This document shows, one piece after another, positions 30,624-38,571 of a stretch of 38,571 nucleotides of DNA. The DNA comes from Hyphomonadaceae bacterium. Its GTDB lineage: Bacteria; Pseudomonadota; Alphaproteobacteria; Caulobacterales; Hyphomonadaceae. Within the stretch, counting starts at the first letter, position 1. Every line of letters starts with the position of its first letter. A program made the translations under genes and the position numbers. The stretch spans positions 1 to 38,571 of the forward strand of contig JALEGE010000128.1 of NCBI GenBank assembly GCA_022760335.1, given 5' to 3'. The notes under the pieces are model-generated. The model saw nothing but the letters and a program-made list of their open reading frames with translations, was not told the origin of the DNA and did not search any database.

Positions 30624-31742
30624 ATGAAACTGACGATCGAACGCGGTGACCTTCTCGGTGCGCTCTCCCATGTCCAGAATGTGGTGGAGCGGCGCAATAC
30701 CATTCCGATCCTGTCCAATATCCTGCTCACCGCCAGCGATGGCGCGCTGACGCTGACGGCCACCGATCTTGATATCGAGGCGGTCGACAGCGCCCCGGCC
30801 AGCATTTCCAAGGAAGGCGCAATCACCGCACCGGCCGGCACCCTGTTTGATGTGGTGCGCAAACTGCCCGGTGGAGCCGATGTGGAACTTTCCCTGGATC
30901 CGGGCAACAACCGCCTGTCGATCCAGTCTGGTCGCTCGCAGTTCGCACTGCCCACCCTGCCCGCTTCGGATTTCCAGACCATGGGCGGCGATGACGAAGC
31001 CACCCGGTTCGAAGTCGACGCAGCCGATCTGCGCCGCCTGATCGACAAGACGCGGTTTGCCATCTCCACTGAAGAGACGCGCTATTATCTCAATGGCGTC
31101 TATCTGCACGCCGCCGATGGCGATGGCGGCAAGGTCTTGCGCTGTGTGGCGACCGATGGCCACCGTCTCGCGCTCGCCGAAACGCCCGCGCCGAAAGGCT
31201 CTGAAAACCTCGAAGGCGTGATCGTGCCGCGCAAGGCCGTCACCGAGGCGCGCCGCCTGATCGATGCGGCCTCCGAGCCAGTTACACTGGAGGTCTCAGA
31301 CAACAAGATCGTTGTGCGTTCGGGTAATGCCGTGCTCACCGCCAAACTGATCGATGGCAGTTTTCCTGACTATGCCCGCGTCATTCCCCAGGGCAATGAC
31401 AAGAAACTCACCATCGACAACAAGGCTTTCGAAGCCGCGGTTGATCGCGTCTCCACTGTTTCGGCGGAGCGTTCACGCTCGGTGAAAATGAGCATGGAAG
31501 ATGGCCGGTTGGTGCTCGCCGTCAGCCACGCCGAAACCGGCCAGGGTCATGAGGAAATCGAGGCGGATTACGCTCACGAGCCCATGGAAATCGGCTTCAA
31601 TGCCAAATATCTGCTCGATATTGCCGGACAGATTGAGGCCGCCGATGCGGAGTTCCTGTTCAACGATCCGGCAAGCCCTGCCCTGGTGCTCGACCCCGAA
31701 GACGCTCACGCGCAATATGTGTTGATGCCGCTGCGCGTATAA
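30624..31742 (+). CDS. dnaN: DNA polymerase III sliding clamp (beta subunit)
   Basis: 372 residues, standard for DnaN. It begins MKLTIERGDLLGALSHVQNV followed by VERRNTIPILSNILL. Three repeated clamp domains are recognisable (FALPTLPASDFQTM, TRFAISTEETRYYLNGVYLH, GFNAKYLLDI). The C-terminal YVLMPLRV is the canonical end, part of the peptide-binding cleft. It forms the ring that tethers polymerase III. A double terminator separates it from dnaA. Downstream, a minus-strand gene ends only 10 bases away, and recF follows after that. Confidence 0.97.
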   Translation: MKLTIERGDLLGALSHVQNVVERRNTIPILSNILLTASDGALTLTATDLDIEAVDSAPASISKEGAITAPAGTLFDVVRKLPGGADVELSLDPGNNRLSIQSGRSQFALPTLPASDFQTMGGDDEATRFEVDAADLRRLIDKTRFAISTEETRYYLNGVYLHAADGDGGKVLRCVATDGHRLALAETPAPKGSENLEGVIVPRKAVTEARRLIDAASEPVTLEVSDNKIVVRSGNAVLTAKLIDGSFPDYARVIPQGNDKKLTIDNKAFEAAVDRVSTVSAERSRSVKMSMEDGRLVLAVSHAETGQGHEEIEADYAHEPMEIGFNAKYLLDIAGQIEAADAEFLFNDPASPALVLDPEDAHAQYVLMPLRV

Positions 31743-31752
31743 ACAGGCCGGC

Positions 31753-33513
31753 TCAGGCGCGCTGGGCACCGAATGTGGCATAGTCTACGTCCGACATTTT
31801 CAGCGCGTCCCAGACATAGGCGGCGAGATGATCGGTCAGCGTGCGTATCCGGTCGGGGGTCCAGTCTTCACACTTGCGCACCCAGTAAACCAGGTTCAGC
31901 CCCTCCAGCTCGCTCTCCCTTTGCGTCAGGGCGGCCATCTTCTCTTCGAAGGTGTCATCGCCGAAGCCCTGATTGATGCTGCGCGGCAAAAGGATGAGAT
32001 TGCCCAATAGGTTCATCACATCGCGGCGGGTTTGCCAGTCGGGGAACTCCTTCAGCCAGCCTGCGGGCAGATGAGTTGAAACCGGCAGGACATGTTCAAC
32101 GGTCATGTCGCGCAGGAAACTGTAGGGGGCGCCAGACATGATGTATTCGATCCAGACAACCGTCGACCGGCGCAACTGATACTGATCGAACGCGCCCGTC
32201 AGCGCGCTATGGATGCGGATCAGGTCCGCCTGCCACATGACCAGCGATTCCAGCCGGTCCGGCGTGGCACCATCCTTGAGCTCCTCAATTGCCTTGGCGA
32301 AGACCAGTTGCCGTTTCATTGGGCTGAACCCTGCCAACTCCATGGCAATGGCAGCGCGGTGCATCTGATCGAAGATGCGCGCGCGCCAGGGCGGCCCAGC
32401 GCTTTCCATCTGGCTGGCGCGGCCCATCACCCGCAGGGCCAGCGGTTTCCACTCTGTCCACCAGACTGCGCGAATTGGCAACAGCGGATTGAAAGGGCTT
32501 GATTGTCCGCCCATGGCCGGCTGGTGCAGCGTGTTCCAGTCCGTCGCGCATTTGTGCAGGAACCGGAAATAGCCCGTCAGCCCCTTGGCCGTGCCATGGC
32601 GGCTTTTCATCAGATCGACAAAACCATTCAGCCGCTCGACGGTGCTGGGCTTGTGATCGGGTGTGTCGGGAGTAAACCGTTCCATCATTTCCAGCGCCAG
32701 GACAAAGCCCTGAAAACCGCTATAGCGGTCATAACGGTGGCTTTCCTCGACCTGGTCCACCCGCGCCTGGCTACGCGCGGTCAAAGCCTGACGGATATCC
32801 TGCCAGGCCGTCAGCAACTCCTCGACCTCTTCGGCGCTGCCGGGAAACTCAGCCAGACGCGACTTGATAAGATCGGCATCCTCCAGTTTCAGCCCGCGCA
32901 TATTGATGGTGCGGAAAATCCGGTTCGCCATGGCTGGTGTCGCCACGCTAAGCCGCAGGATCAGAACACGTTCAAGCACCGTCCAGGCAAGAAAATACAA
33001 AGTGCGCGGCGACAGGGTACGCAGCTGGTCGCGCATATGTTTCTGAGCTGCGCGCAACACTTCGGCCTGGCCTGTCAACCGCCCGGAAGCCAGGCTGAGT
33101 GACTTGCCGCGCGGCTGGATATGGGTGGCAAGATACTGATGGCCGATCAGTTTCAAGCGCGGCTCGCCCTTGCGGTCAAACACACAGGCCTGCAGGCGGG
33201 TTTTCAGCTCCGCATCCTGAATCATGTCACGCAACAAGCAGATCAGGATGGTCAGCGTGGTAATGCGCTGCAAGCCGTCATAGAGACGGAACTGCTGGTT
33301 CATCCCATGCACGATGATCACACCGACGAAATAGGCATCCTCTTCAGCTTCACCATCGGGCGGCACGGCAAAAGTGATGAGATCATCCAGCAGTTCGCTG
33401 ACCTGCTCAGCTGTCCACTGATAGTCGCGCTGGATATCGGCTGGTTCCATCCAGCTATTGCCAAGTACAAACTCCAAAGTGTCGGAGATCGGCTGTAAAT
33501 GATGCATGCTCAT
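31753..33513 (-). CDS. DUF262-DUF1524 protein, GmrSD-type restriction nuclease family
   Basis: 586 residues from ATG 33513. A TTG 12 codons upstream has no support. ATG 33507 is also possible. N-terminal DUF262: IQRDYQW (27-33), LYDGLQRITTL (79-83 DGLQR) and FRTINMRGLKLEDADLIKS. The ParB-like nucleotide-binding motif is normally DGQQR. Here the third residue is Leu. C-terminal DUF1524 HNH-like nuclease: TVEHVLP (H474), LLGNLILLP (N505), RSINQGFGDD (N514) and FEEK. The fused architecture is that of GmrSD type IV enzymes, which cut modified phage DNA, and of relatives in SspE and BrxU systems. It sits antiparallel between dnaN and recF, 10 bases from dnaN and divergent from recF. No methylase or partner gene is next to it, so it would act alone. 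Confidence 0.85.
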   Translation of the reverse strand: MSMHHLQPISDTLEFVLGNSWMEPADIQRDYQWTAEQVSELLDDLITFAVPPDGEAEEDAYFVGVIIVHGMNQQFRLYDGLQRITTLTILICLLRDMIQDAELKTRLQACVFDRKGEPRLKLIGHQYLATHIQPRGKSLSLASGRLTGQAEVLRAAQKHMRDQLRTLSPRTLYFLAWTVLERVLILRLSVATPAMANRIFRTINMRGLKLEDADLIKSRLAEFPGSAEEVEELLTAWQDIRQALTARSQARVDQVEESHRYDRYSGFQGFVLALEMMERFTPDTPDHKPSTVERLNGFVDLMKSRHGTAKGLTGYFRFLHKCATDWNTLHQPAMGGQSSPFNPLLPIRAVWWTEWKPLALRVMGRASQMESAGPPWRARIFDQMHRAAIAMELAGFSPMKRQLVFAKAIEELKDGATPDRLESLVMWQADLIRIHSALTGAFDQYQLRRSTVVWIEYIMSGAPYSFLRDMTVEHVLPVSTHLPAGWLKEFPDWQTRRDVMNLLGNLILLPRSINQGFGDDTFEEKMAALTQRESELEGLNLVYWVRKCEDWTPDRIRTLTDHLAAYVWDALKMSDVDYATFGAQRA

Positions 33514-33588
33514 GCTTCTCGCCCCACACGAAGCCTGAAAAGCATACAATCAAGGACTTTAAGGCACGTCGAGGATAGAAATCGATTT

Positions 33589-34707
33589 ATGACCACTTTG
33601 ACACGACTTCGCCTGACAGATTTCCGGAATTATGAGCAACTTGACCTGAAATTGGACGGTCGACACGTCTGTCTGTATGGAGCCAATGGCGCGGGAAAGA
33701 CCAATCTGCTCGAGGCAATCAGCCAACTTGGGCCCGGCCGCGGGCTGCGCTCGGCCGCGCTAACGGACCTTACCCGCCATGGCGCGCAAGGCGGGTGGAC
33801 CGTCTCGGGCGAATTGGAAGACCGGCGCATCGGGGTTGGGCTGGACCGGTCTGGCTCAGGCAACAAGCGCACCGTGCGAATTGATGGCGAAACCGCCTCA
33901 CCCAGCGACCTGGCGGATCTCATCCGTATCGTGTGGCTCACCCCCGCCATGGACTCCGTATTCCGGGGCAGCGCGTCTGACCGGCGGCGCTTCTTCGACC
34001 GGCAAGTGATGGCCCATTTGCCTGCCCATGGCCCGGCGGCCGCGCGCTATGAAAAGGCGATGCGCGAGCGCAATGCCCTGCTGGAGCGCCAATATGTCGA
34101 CCCGGCCTGGGCCGATGCCATAGAGGCGCGCATGGCCGAGGCCGGCGCGGAGCTCGCCATCGGCCGCGCCCTGGTGCTGGAGCGCCTGCAGAGCTCGGTC
34201 AATGATCGCCCCGAAGGCGCCTTCCCCAAAGCCGACCTTGCCCTGGAAGGCGAGGCCGAGGAGATGGCCGTGGCCGGCGCGGGCCTTGCCGAGATCGAGG
34301 AGACGCTGGCCGAACAATGGGCCGGCATGCGCCATGTCGACAAGAAGGCCGGGCGCACGCTGAAGGGCCCGCACCGGGCCGATCTTTCCGTCATTCACCG
34401 CCCCACCGCCATGCCGGCCAAGGATGCCTCCACCGGCCAGCAGAAGGCCCTGCTGATCGGGCTGATCCTGGCATCCGCGCAAGGCCTGGCGCGCGGCGCG
34501 GGCGGGCCGACGCCGTTCCTGTTGTTGGACGAAGCCGCCGCGCATCTCGACATGGATCGCCGGGCGGCCCTGTTCGACGAGCTGTCCGCCCTGCCCGGCC
34601 AGGCTTGGCTCACCGGCACGGAGGCCTTTCTGTTCGAAGCCTTTGCCGAGCGCGCGCAGCATGTCGCCGTGGATGCCGGCGCAGCCCGACTGGACAGCCT
34701 TGATTGA
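33589..34707 (+). CDS. recF: DNA replication and repair protein RecF
   Basis: 372 residues from ATG 33589 (MTTLTRLRLTDFRNYEQLDL). The open frame is longer upstream but that part overlaps the divergent gene's start. ABC/SMC-type ATPase: Walker A YGANGAGKTNLLEAIS, FRGSASDRRRFFDRQVM, signature STGQQKALLIGLILA and Walker B FLLLDEAAAHLD. Role: with RecO and RecR it loads RecA at single-strand gaps. The ribosome site is weak (GAGGA 13 bases upstream). In Caulobacter gyrB follows recF. Here an exported peptidase follows directly instead. The 75 bases between it and the DUF262 gene start hold both divergent promoters. Confidence 0.95.
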   Translation: MTTLTRLRLTDFRNYEQLDLKLDGRHVCLYGANGAGKTNLLEAISQLGPGRGLRSAALTDLTRHGAQGGWTVSGELEDRRIGVGLDRSGSGNKRTVRIDGETASPSDLADLIRIVWLTPAMDSVFRGSASDRRRFFDRQVMAHLPAHGPAAARYEKAMRERNALLERQYVDPAWADAIEARMAEAGAELAIGRALVLERLQSSVNDRPEGAFPKADLALEGEAEEMAVAGAGLAEIEETLAEQWAGMRHVDKKAGRTLKGPHRADLSVIHRPTAMPAKDASTGQQKALLIGLILASAQGLARGAGGPTPFLLLDEAAAHLDMDRRAALFDELSALPGQAWLTGTEAFLFEAFAERAQHVAVDAGAARLDSLD

Positions 34708-34739
34708 CAGCGCGCAGGTCGCCCCGCAAAGCTTTGTTC

Positions 34740-36869
34740 ATGACAGGAAGACCAACTTTGTTCGGGGCGCTGGCGGCGCTTGTCATTCTAGCCGTCGCCT
34801 TACTTGCACCCACCGTGCTGGCCCAGGCCCTGCCGTCTGGCAAGCAGATGCCCGCCATCAGCTTCACCACGCCCGATGGTGCCGATACCCATGGCGACCC
34901 CTATGAGTGGATGCTGCAGCCGGCCTTCCGCAAGGATCTCAACAAGCAGATGCTGCGCCTGACGCGCGTGCAAGACGGGCCCTTGCGCGCCTCTTCCAGC
35001 TTCTGGCCGGCGCGGGCGGCGATCGAGCGCTATTTCGAGATGGGCCCGAATTATGCCTATGTCGCGCTACTCAATGATCAGGCCCTCTATCTCAGCTATG
35101 GCCGGCTGTTCCTGACCGGCCGGCCCGGCGTTTTCTATGACCCGATCCATCACACGCCCTTTGCCGCGCCCAGCCTGGAAGGGTTTTCCCTCTCGCCGGA
35201 TGGGCGCACGCTCGCCGTCTCGGTGGGCGATGGCGGAACGGAAATCGCCGTGGTGCAGTTCATCGATATGAAGACCGGAATGGTCCTGGAGGCTGAGGCC
35301 GGACCGATCGTTGTCGGCGGCGATATGGGCTTCACCTGGCTGACCTCTCAGACCGGGGTGTTCCGCAAGGCAGCGACCACCAGCCTGGTCGAAGGCGACC
35401 CGAGCGTTGGCGCAGAGTGGACCCTGTTCGACATTGCCAGCGGCACAGCGGGGGCCAGCGTGTTCGGCGAGAACGCGCCCGGCGTGGAGACCGAGTTCGG
35501 CGACTGGTTCGGTTTCTGGGTGCCCGCCCAGTCCGACCGGGCCATGGGTTATCTGTGGCGCGGCAATTTCATTGACGCCTACACCACAGACCTTGCCAGC
35601 CTGCAGGCAGGCACACCGACCTGGCAGGAAATCGGCAGCCACTTCCAGCTCTCTGATGTTGAAATCTACAATAACCACTACATCATGACCGCCGCCAGCG
35701 GTCCGGGCCAGTCAGGCTTGTATGCCCTACCCGTAAGTGGTGGCCATGTTCGCCAGGTCGCGCGCGCGGGCCGTGATGTCAGCTATCTCTACACCATTTC
35801 GCTGGGCGAAATTGCCTATGTCGCCGCACGCAAGGGCGACATGCACTCACTGTTCCGCATGACTGGCGATGATCTTGCGCTGGAGGAAGTCGACCTGCCG
35901 TTTGAAGGTGAGATCGATTTTGACAGCTTCTTTCCGGTCGAAGGCTCCGAAACCTCGGTCACCTTCGACATGTCCTCGCCTGGTCAGCCCTGGCAGCTCT
36001 TGCGGCTCGATGCCGAAGGGGCGGCCTATGCCGTCAATCTGCCGGGCCTGAGCCGCAAGGATGATCTCAGCGACCTGGCGGCCGTAGAGCATTCCACCGT
36101 TTTCGCGCGCAGCCGCGATGGCACCGAAGTGCCGCTCTCCATCACCGCCCCGGCCAGCCAGGCCGGCATGCCCGCTCCCACCATCATCCACGCCTATGGC
36201 AGCTATGGCGAGACCACCATGGCCGGCTGGGACCCGGCCGCACTTGCCTGGGTCAGCCTGGGCGGGGTCCAGGCCGAATGCCATGTTCGCGGCTCGGGCT
36301 ATTATGGTCCCTCATGGCATGCCGACGGCTCCGGTCCGGACAAGCGCCGCTCGCATGAGGACATGATCGCCTGCGGGGAGAAACTGGTGCAACTCGGCTA
36401 TTCCGAGCCCGGCCAAATCGCGGCCCTTGGCGGCAGTGCGGGCGGCCTGATTGCCGCGCCGGTTGCGCTCAAGCGGCCGGATCTGTTCGGCGCGGCAATT
36501 GTCGAGTTCGGCGTGGTCAACCCGCTGCGCAGTCTGGATGGCCCCAATGGCGCCACGCAGATTGACGAATTCGGTGACCCCCGAATTCCCGAGGATGCTG
36601 TCCTGATGGCCGCCTCTGACAGTGTCGAACTTGCCCGCACAGCCGAAACCCTGCCGGACATGTTCCTGTGTGTCGGCTTCCAGGATTCGCGCGTGCCACA
36701 CTGGATGTCGGCGCGCCTGGCGGCTGTCATGGCCGAGCGCGGTGCCGGCGACCAGGTGGTGATCCATGCCGATGCCGATGCCGGACACAGCTGTGGTTTC
36801 TACACCGAAGACCAGCGCGACGCCCTGGCGAAGCAATTCGCCTGGCTGCTCGACCGGTTTGAGGAGTAG
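34740..36869 (+). CDS. Exported prolyl oligopeptidase family (S9) serine hydrolase
   Basis: 709 residues from ATG 34740. A TTG at 34704 overlapping the recF stop is an alternative, but a signal peptide starts at 34740 (MTGRPTLFGALAALVILAVA, cleavage after about LAQA). A beta-propeller region occupies the first about 450 residues. The alpha/beta-hydrolase domain carries the triad: S566 in GGSAGG, D649 in FQDSRV, H683 in AGHSCGF. The family end fold and IIHAYGSYGE and ECHVRGSGYYGPSWH are typical of S9A oligopeptidases. The export signal places it in the periplasm, where it would cut short peptides. Closeness to recF (33-base gap) suggests co-transcription, but no functional link is known. Confidence 0.88.
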   Translation: MTGRPTLFGALAALVILAVALLAPTVLAQALPSGKQMPAISFTTPDGADTHGDPYEWMLQPAFRKDLNKQMLRLTRVQDGPLRASSSFWPARAAIERYFEMGPNYAYVALLNDQALYLSYGRLFLTGRPGVFYDPIHHTPFAAPSLEGFSLSPDGRTLAVSVGDGGTEIAVVQFIDMKTGMVLEAEAGPIVVGGDMGFTWLTSQTGVFRKAATTSLVEGDPSVGAEWTLFDIASGTAGASVFGENAPGVETEFGDWFGFWVPAQSDRAMGYLWRGNFIDAYTTDLASLQAGTPTWQEIGSHFQLSDVEIYNNHYIMTAASGPGQSGLYALPVSGGHVRQVARAGRDVSYLYTISLGEIAYVAARKGDMHSLFRMTGDDLALEEVDLPFEGEIDFDSFFPVEGSETSVTFDMSSPGQPWQLLRLDAEGAAYAVNLPGLSRKDDLSDLAAVEHSTVFARSRDGTEVPLSITAPASQAGMPAPTIIHAYGSYGETTMAGWDPAALAWVSLGGVQAECHVRGSGYYGPSWHADGSGPDKRRSHEDMIACGEKLVQLGYSEPGQIAALGGSAGGLIAAPVALKRPDLFGAAIVEFGVVNPLRSLDGPNGATQIDEFGDPRIPEDAVLMAASDSVELARTAETLPDMFLCVGFQDSRVPHWMSARLAAVMAERGAGDQVVIHADADAGHSCGFYTEDQRDALAKQFAWLLDRFEE

Positions 36870-36876
36870 CGCGCGC

Positions 36877-37365
36877 GTGAGCGCCTCCGCCCCGGTTCTC
36901 CTCATGCGCAAGAGGCTGGCTGGCCTGGAGCCGCCCAGGCCCCTGCCCGGCGGCTTCGCATTCACCGCCTTCGATGAAGCCCGCCATGCCCGCCCGGCAC
37001 GTGATCTGCTCAACGCGGTCTATGCTGATGGTGGCGGCGATGTGCTTGATTTCGAGACCTGGTGGCCGGCCCTGAAGGCGGATTCGGAGTTTGATCCCGC
37101 TCTATGTTTCATTGTGACGGAGACCGCCAGCGGCACGCTCGCCGGGTTCGCTCAGTGCTGGTCCAGCGGTTTCATGAAGGATATCGGCGTGCGCGCGGAC
37201 CTGCGCCGCTTGGGGTTAGGCAAGGCTGTGATCGCGCAGATCTTCGCAGAGTTTGCCGCGCGCGGGCTCAACGAAGTGCATCTGAAAGTCCAATCCGACA
37301 ATCCCTCGGGCGCGGTGGCCTTTTACCGCGCCCTGGGAATGGAAGTGGTGGAGCCGGCGGCCTAA
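36877..37365 (+). CDS. GNAT family acetyltransferase
   Basis: 162 residues from GTG 36877, which has GAGGAG ten bases upstream, inside the end of the preceding gene. ATG 36904 is the alternative. GNAT features: FIVTETASGTLAGFAQCWSS (strands), DIGVRADLRRLGLGKAVIAQ (the acetyl-CoA R/Q-x-x-G-x-G/A loop as RRLGLGKA), and LKVQSDNPSGAVAFYRALGM near the end. It acetylates an unknown amine or protein N-terminus. It lies seven bases after the S9 gene and is probably co-transcribed. It converges with the next gene, with stop codons overlapping by 3 bases. Confidence 0.88.
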   Translation: MSASAPVLLMRKRLAGLEPPRPLPGGFAFTAFDEARHARPARDLLNAVYADGGGDVLDFETWWPALKADSEFDPALCFIVTETASGTLAGFAQCWSSGFMKDIGVRADLRRLGLGKAVIAQIFAEFAARGLNEVHLKVQSDNPSGAVAFYRALGMEVVEPAA

Positions 37366-37802
37366 CCACCGCGCCGGAAGGGCGAGCGCACGACATAGGC
37401 GCGCTTGGGATTTTTCACTTTCTCTGCCCCTTCCGGATCGAGAATGACATCATCCTCATCCAGTTCGCCCTCAATGCCCGGCGCGGTGACGCTGCCATCG
37501 GGCTGGAGCTGGGGTGTGAAACTTTCGGCATACCAGCGGGTGTCATCATCGGTGGCGCTGCGCTCGGCGCCCGGCAGGCTGGGGATCTTGATGTCTTCCG
37601 GCGGAATGATCTCGAAGCCGAGCCAGTTGAGCAGGGCCAGGTATCCCACCCCGGTCATGACGGCGGTGGAGACCACGCGCGCCAGGAATTTCATGATCGC
37701 GCCGGAAAACAGTACCGCAATCCCGGTGCCCGCCGCCCCGCCGATCAGCCCCGCGCCACCCGCCACCGAGGCCAGATCGAACACTTCATTGAACCAGTCC
37801 AT
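37362..37802 (-). CDS. Hypothetical membrane protein, 146 residues
   Basis: No family recognised. Gly/Ala-rich N-terminal half with two probable membrane segments (about 14-36 and 42-63: GGAGLIGGAAGTGIAVLF and VSTAVMTGVGYLALLNWLGF). An acidic, proline-containing cytoplasmic or periplasmic tail follows (EIIPPEDIKIPSLPG, LDEDDVILDPEG), then a basic end (KNPKRAYVVRSPFRRGG). Ribosome site GGGAG 6 bases before ATG. Good codon use and a proper ribosome site make it a real gene. It stands alone, convergent with the GNAT gene, and upstream lies the repeat region. Confidence 0.7.
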   Translation of the reverse strand: MDWFNEVFDLASVAGGAGLIGGAAGTGIAVLFSGAIMKFLARVVSTAVMTGVGYLALLNWLGFEIIPPEDIKIPSLPGAERSATDDDTRWYAESFTPQLQPDGSVTAPGIEGELDEDDVILDPEGAEKVKNPKRAYVVRSPFRRGG

Positions 37803-37926
37803 GTTTCACTCCCATGACCGTTTCCGGCAGCGAAACGGCTGCCCACGGCGCAGAGATTAACCAAGGAATGTGACACGCGCGAGGGGGATGGGCAGATGGG
37901 GCGGCATAAGCGTTCGCCGAGACACC

Positions 37927-38056
37927 GCGGCCCTCACCCTCGGTCCCTCTCCCGCGGCCGGGAGAGGGAGGCGCCCTATTGAAACAGATGCGCTGAACTC
38001 ACCACACGCGTCCCCCTCTCCCGGATTACGGGAGAGGGGTCAGGGGTGAGGGCCGC
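37927..38056. repeat. Nested inverted-repeat element with two G/C-rich hairpins
   Basis: Outer arms GCGGCCCTCACCCT (37927-37940) and AGGGGTGAGGGCCGC (38042-38056) pair almost fully. Inside are two hairpins with related arms, TCCCTCTCCC / GGGAGAGGGA (37944-37969) and CCCCTCTCCCG / CGGGAGAGGGG (38013-38039). CCCTCTCCCG-type repeats of this kind occur between genes in many proteobacterial genomes. This one may be a small non-autonomous element. Confidence 0.7.
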
Positions 38057-38158
38057 AATGCTGCGGCAGGGGTTGGCGTTGATGGGGCAGTCCAAAATCG
38101 AATAATCTGCCCCGCAGGTCCATGCCCCGTCGCGCTCATCCTGCTATGCCCGCGACGC

Positions 38159-38233
38159 GCTCATCCCGAGCGAAGTCGAGGGATGTGGTTGAGATTTCAG
38201 CGCAATCATCCTTCGACTTCGCTCAGGATGAGC
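38159..38233. repeat. 27-base inverted repeat (dispersed intergenic type)
   Basis: Left arm 38159-38185 begins GCTCATCCCGAGCGAAGTCG. Right arm 38207-38233 is its complement at 25 of 27 positions, with a 21-base spacer. The TCATCCTGAGCGAAGTCGAA core is a common intergenic repeat in alphaproteobacteria. CGCGCTCATCC also occurs as a direct repeat at about 38131 and 38156. Confidence 0.75.
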
Positions 38234-38256
38234 ACGCAACTGCGAAAAGGGTAAGG

Positions 38257-38571
38257 TTAAAGCGTCCTAGCCACTCGGAAGCCGATATGATTGTCCCCCT
38301 CGTTGGAAGAGCGCCAGTAGCGGAGCGCCCAGCGACCCAAATTTGGACCACCGTTCCAAGCTCCACCACGGAGGACACGGTACGAGCAATTGCTCACTTG
38401 TCGCGCAGACCCATCTACAGGCGCGCCATCATAGCTATCCTGATAGCAATCCTCGACCCACTCCCACACATTACCGTGCATGTCATAAAGACCAGATGCA
38501 TTGGCATAAAAGGACCCGACAGGCGCGGTCATTTCGCCAAACCCATCCGAGCACGCCCTATTTCTATGTTC
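38257..38571 (-). CDS. Formylglycine-generating enzyme-like (SUMF1) protein, C-terminal part
   Basis: 104 codons visible, open to the right window edge. The frame continues upstream of the internal Met at 38532. Strong family motifs: TAPVGSFYANASGLYDMHGN, VWEWVEDCYQ, YRVLRGGAWNG and a final HIGFRVARTL. This is the FGE-sulfatase fold. True FGEs convert a Cys in sulfatases to formylglycine using two active-site cysteines. The relevant Cys positions are not all visible here, and many family members have other roles (e.g. sulfoxide synthases, iron oxygenases, protein-interaction modules), so function is open. No sulfatase is in the window. Confidence 0.88.
   Translation of the reverse strand, partial: EHRNRACSDGFGEMTAPVGSFYANASGLYDMHGNVWEWVEDCYQDSYDGAPVDGSARQVSNCSYRVLRGGAWNGGPNLGRWALRYWRSSNEGDNHIGFRVARTL

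Noticed and set aside
1-38571. CtrA boxes (TTAA-N7-TTAA), CRISPR arrays, transposases, rRNA
   Set aside because: None seen. Isolated TTAAC half-sites occur (e.g. near 11316, 37856), but no paired CtrA site was found by eye.

Overview
The window reads as a chromosomal segment of a GC-rich alphaproteobacterium, most likely from the Caulobacterales/Maricaulales/Hyphomonadaceae side. Reasons: an enoyl-CoA hydratase - rpsT - dnaA block like that near the Caulobacter origin, an alphaproteobacterial type I secretion ATPase/adaptor pair, GANTC sites in the dnaA leader, a TonB-dependent receptor, and a two-TM coiled-coil protein resembling the polarity factor TipN. There are no transposases, integrases or CRISPR arrays. 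The species cannot be named from the sequence alone.

Layout, left to right. 1-4068 (minus): a TonB energy-transduction operon with six visible genes, DUF3450 - TtpC-like ExbB - ExbB - ExbD - ExbD - TonB (TonB cut by the window edge). 4498-4572: tRNA-Gln(UUG). 4778-6535: SppA. 6662-8647: a TipN-like coiled-coil membrane protein. 8757-8888: a 43-residue membrane protein with its own ribosome site and terminator. 9024-11250 (minus): a DUF1203 protein downstream of etfBA. 11646-16887 (plus): a type I secretion ATPase and adaptor, then a Wzy/O-antigen-ligase-like protein and a family 2 glycosyltransferase. 16884-20151: an HMG-CoA lyase divergent from a class V aminotransferase and a class III CoA-transferase. 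20222-21544 (minus): two paralogous small outer-membrane barrels. 21773-28071 (plus): hisI, a metallo-beta-lactamase-fold lipoprotein, a TonB-dependent receptor, an M20 peptidase with an export signal, and an enoyl-CoA hydratase.

28151-34707 is the replication neighbourhood: rpsT, a 490-base AT-rich leader, dnaA, dnaN, then an inserted antiparallel DUF262/DUF1524 (GmrSD-like) gene, then recF. Downstream are an exported prolyl-oligopeptidase-family enzyme, a GNAT acetyltransferase, an unknown membrane protein, a non-coding stretch with two inverted-repeat elements, and the C-terminal end of a formylglycine-generating-enzyme-like protein cut by the right edge.

The most unusual part is the replication block. 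The DnaA aligns without gaps to E. coli DnaA from Walker B through box VII, but has Gln where the arginine finger (E. coli R285) should be, Gly where the ssDNA-binding R245 should be, and a non-standard Walker A and DNA-binding domain. No canonical DnaA box was found by eye in its leader, which instead carries a repeated motif of the form AATTTCRYTGTAA. A likely defence nuclease sits between dnaN and recF. The TonB operon, the receptor and the two exported hydrolases suggest TonB-powered nutrient uptake with extracytoplasmic processing. etfBA, the CoA-transferase, the HMG-CoA lyase and the hydratase suggest active acyl-CoA catabolism.
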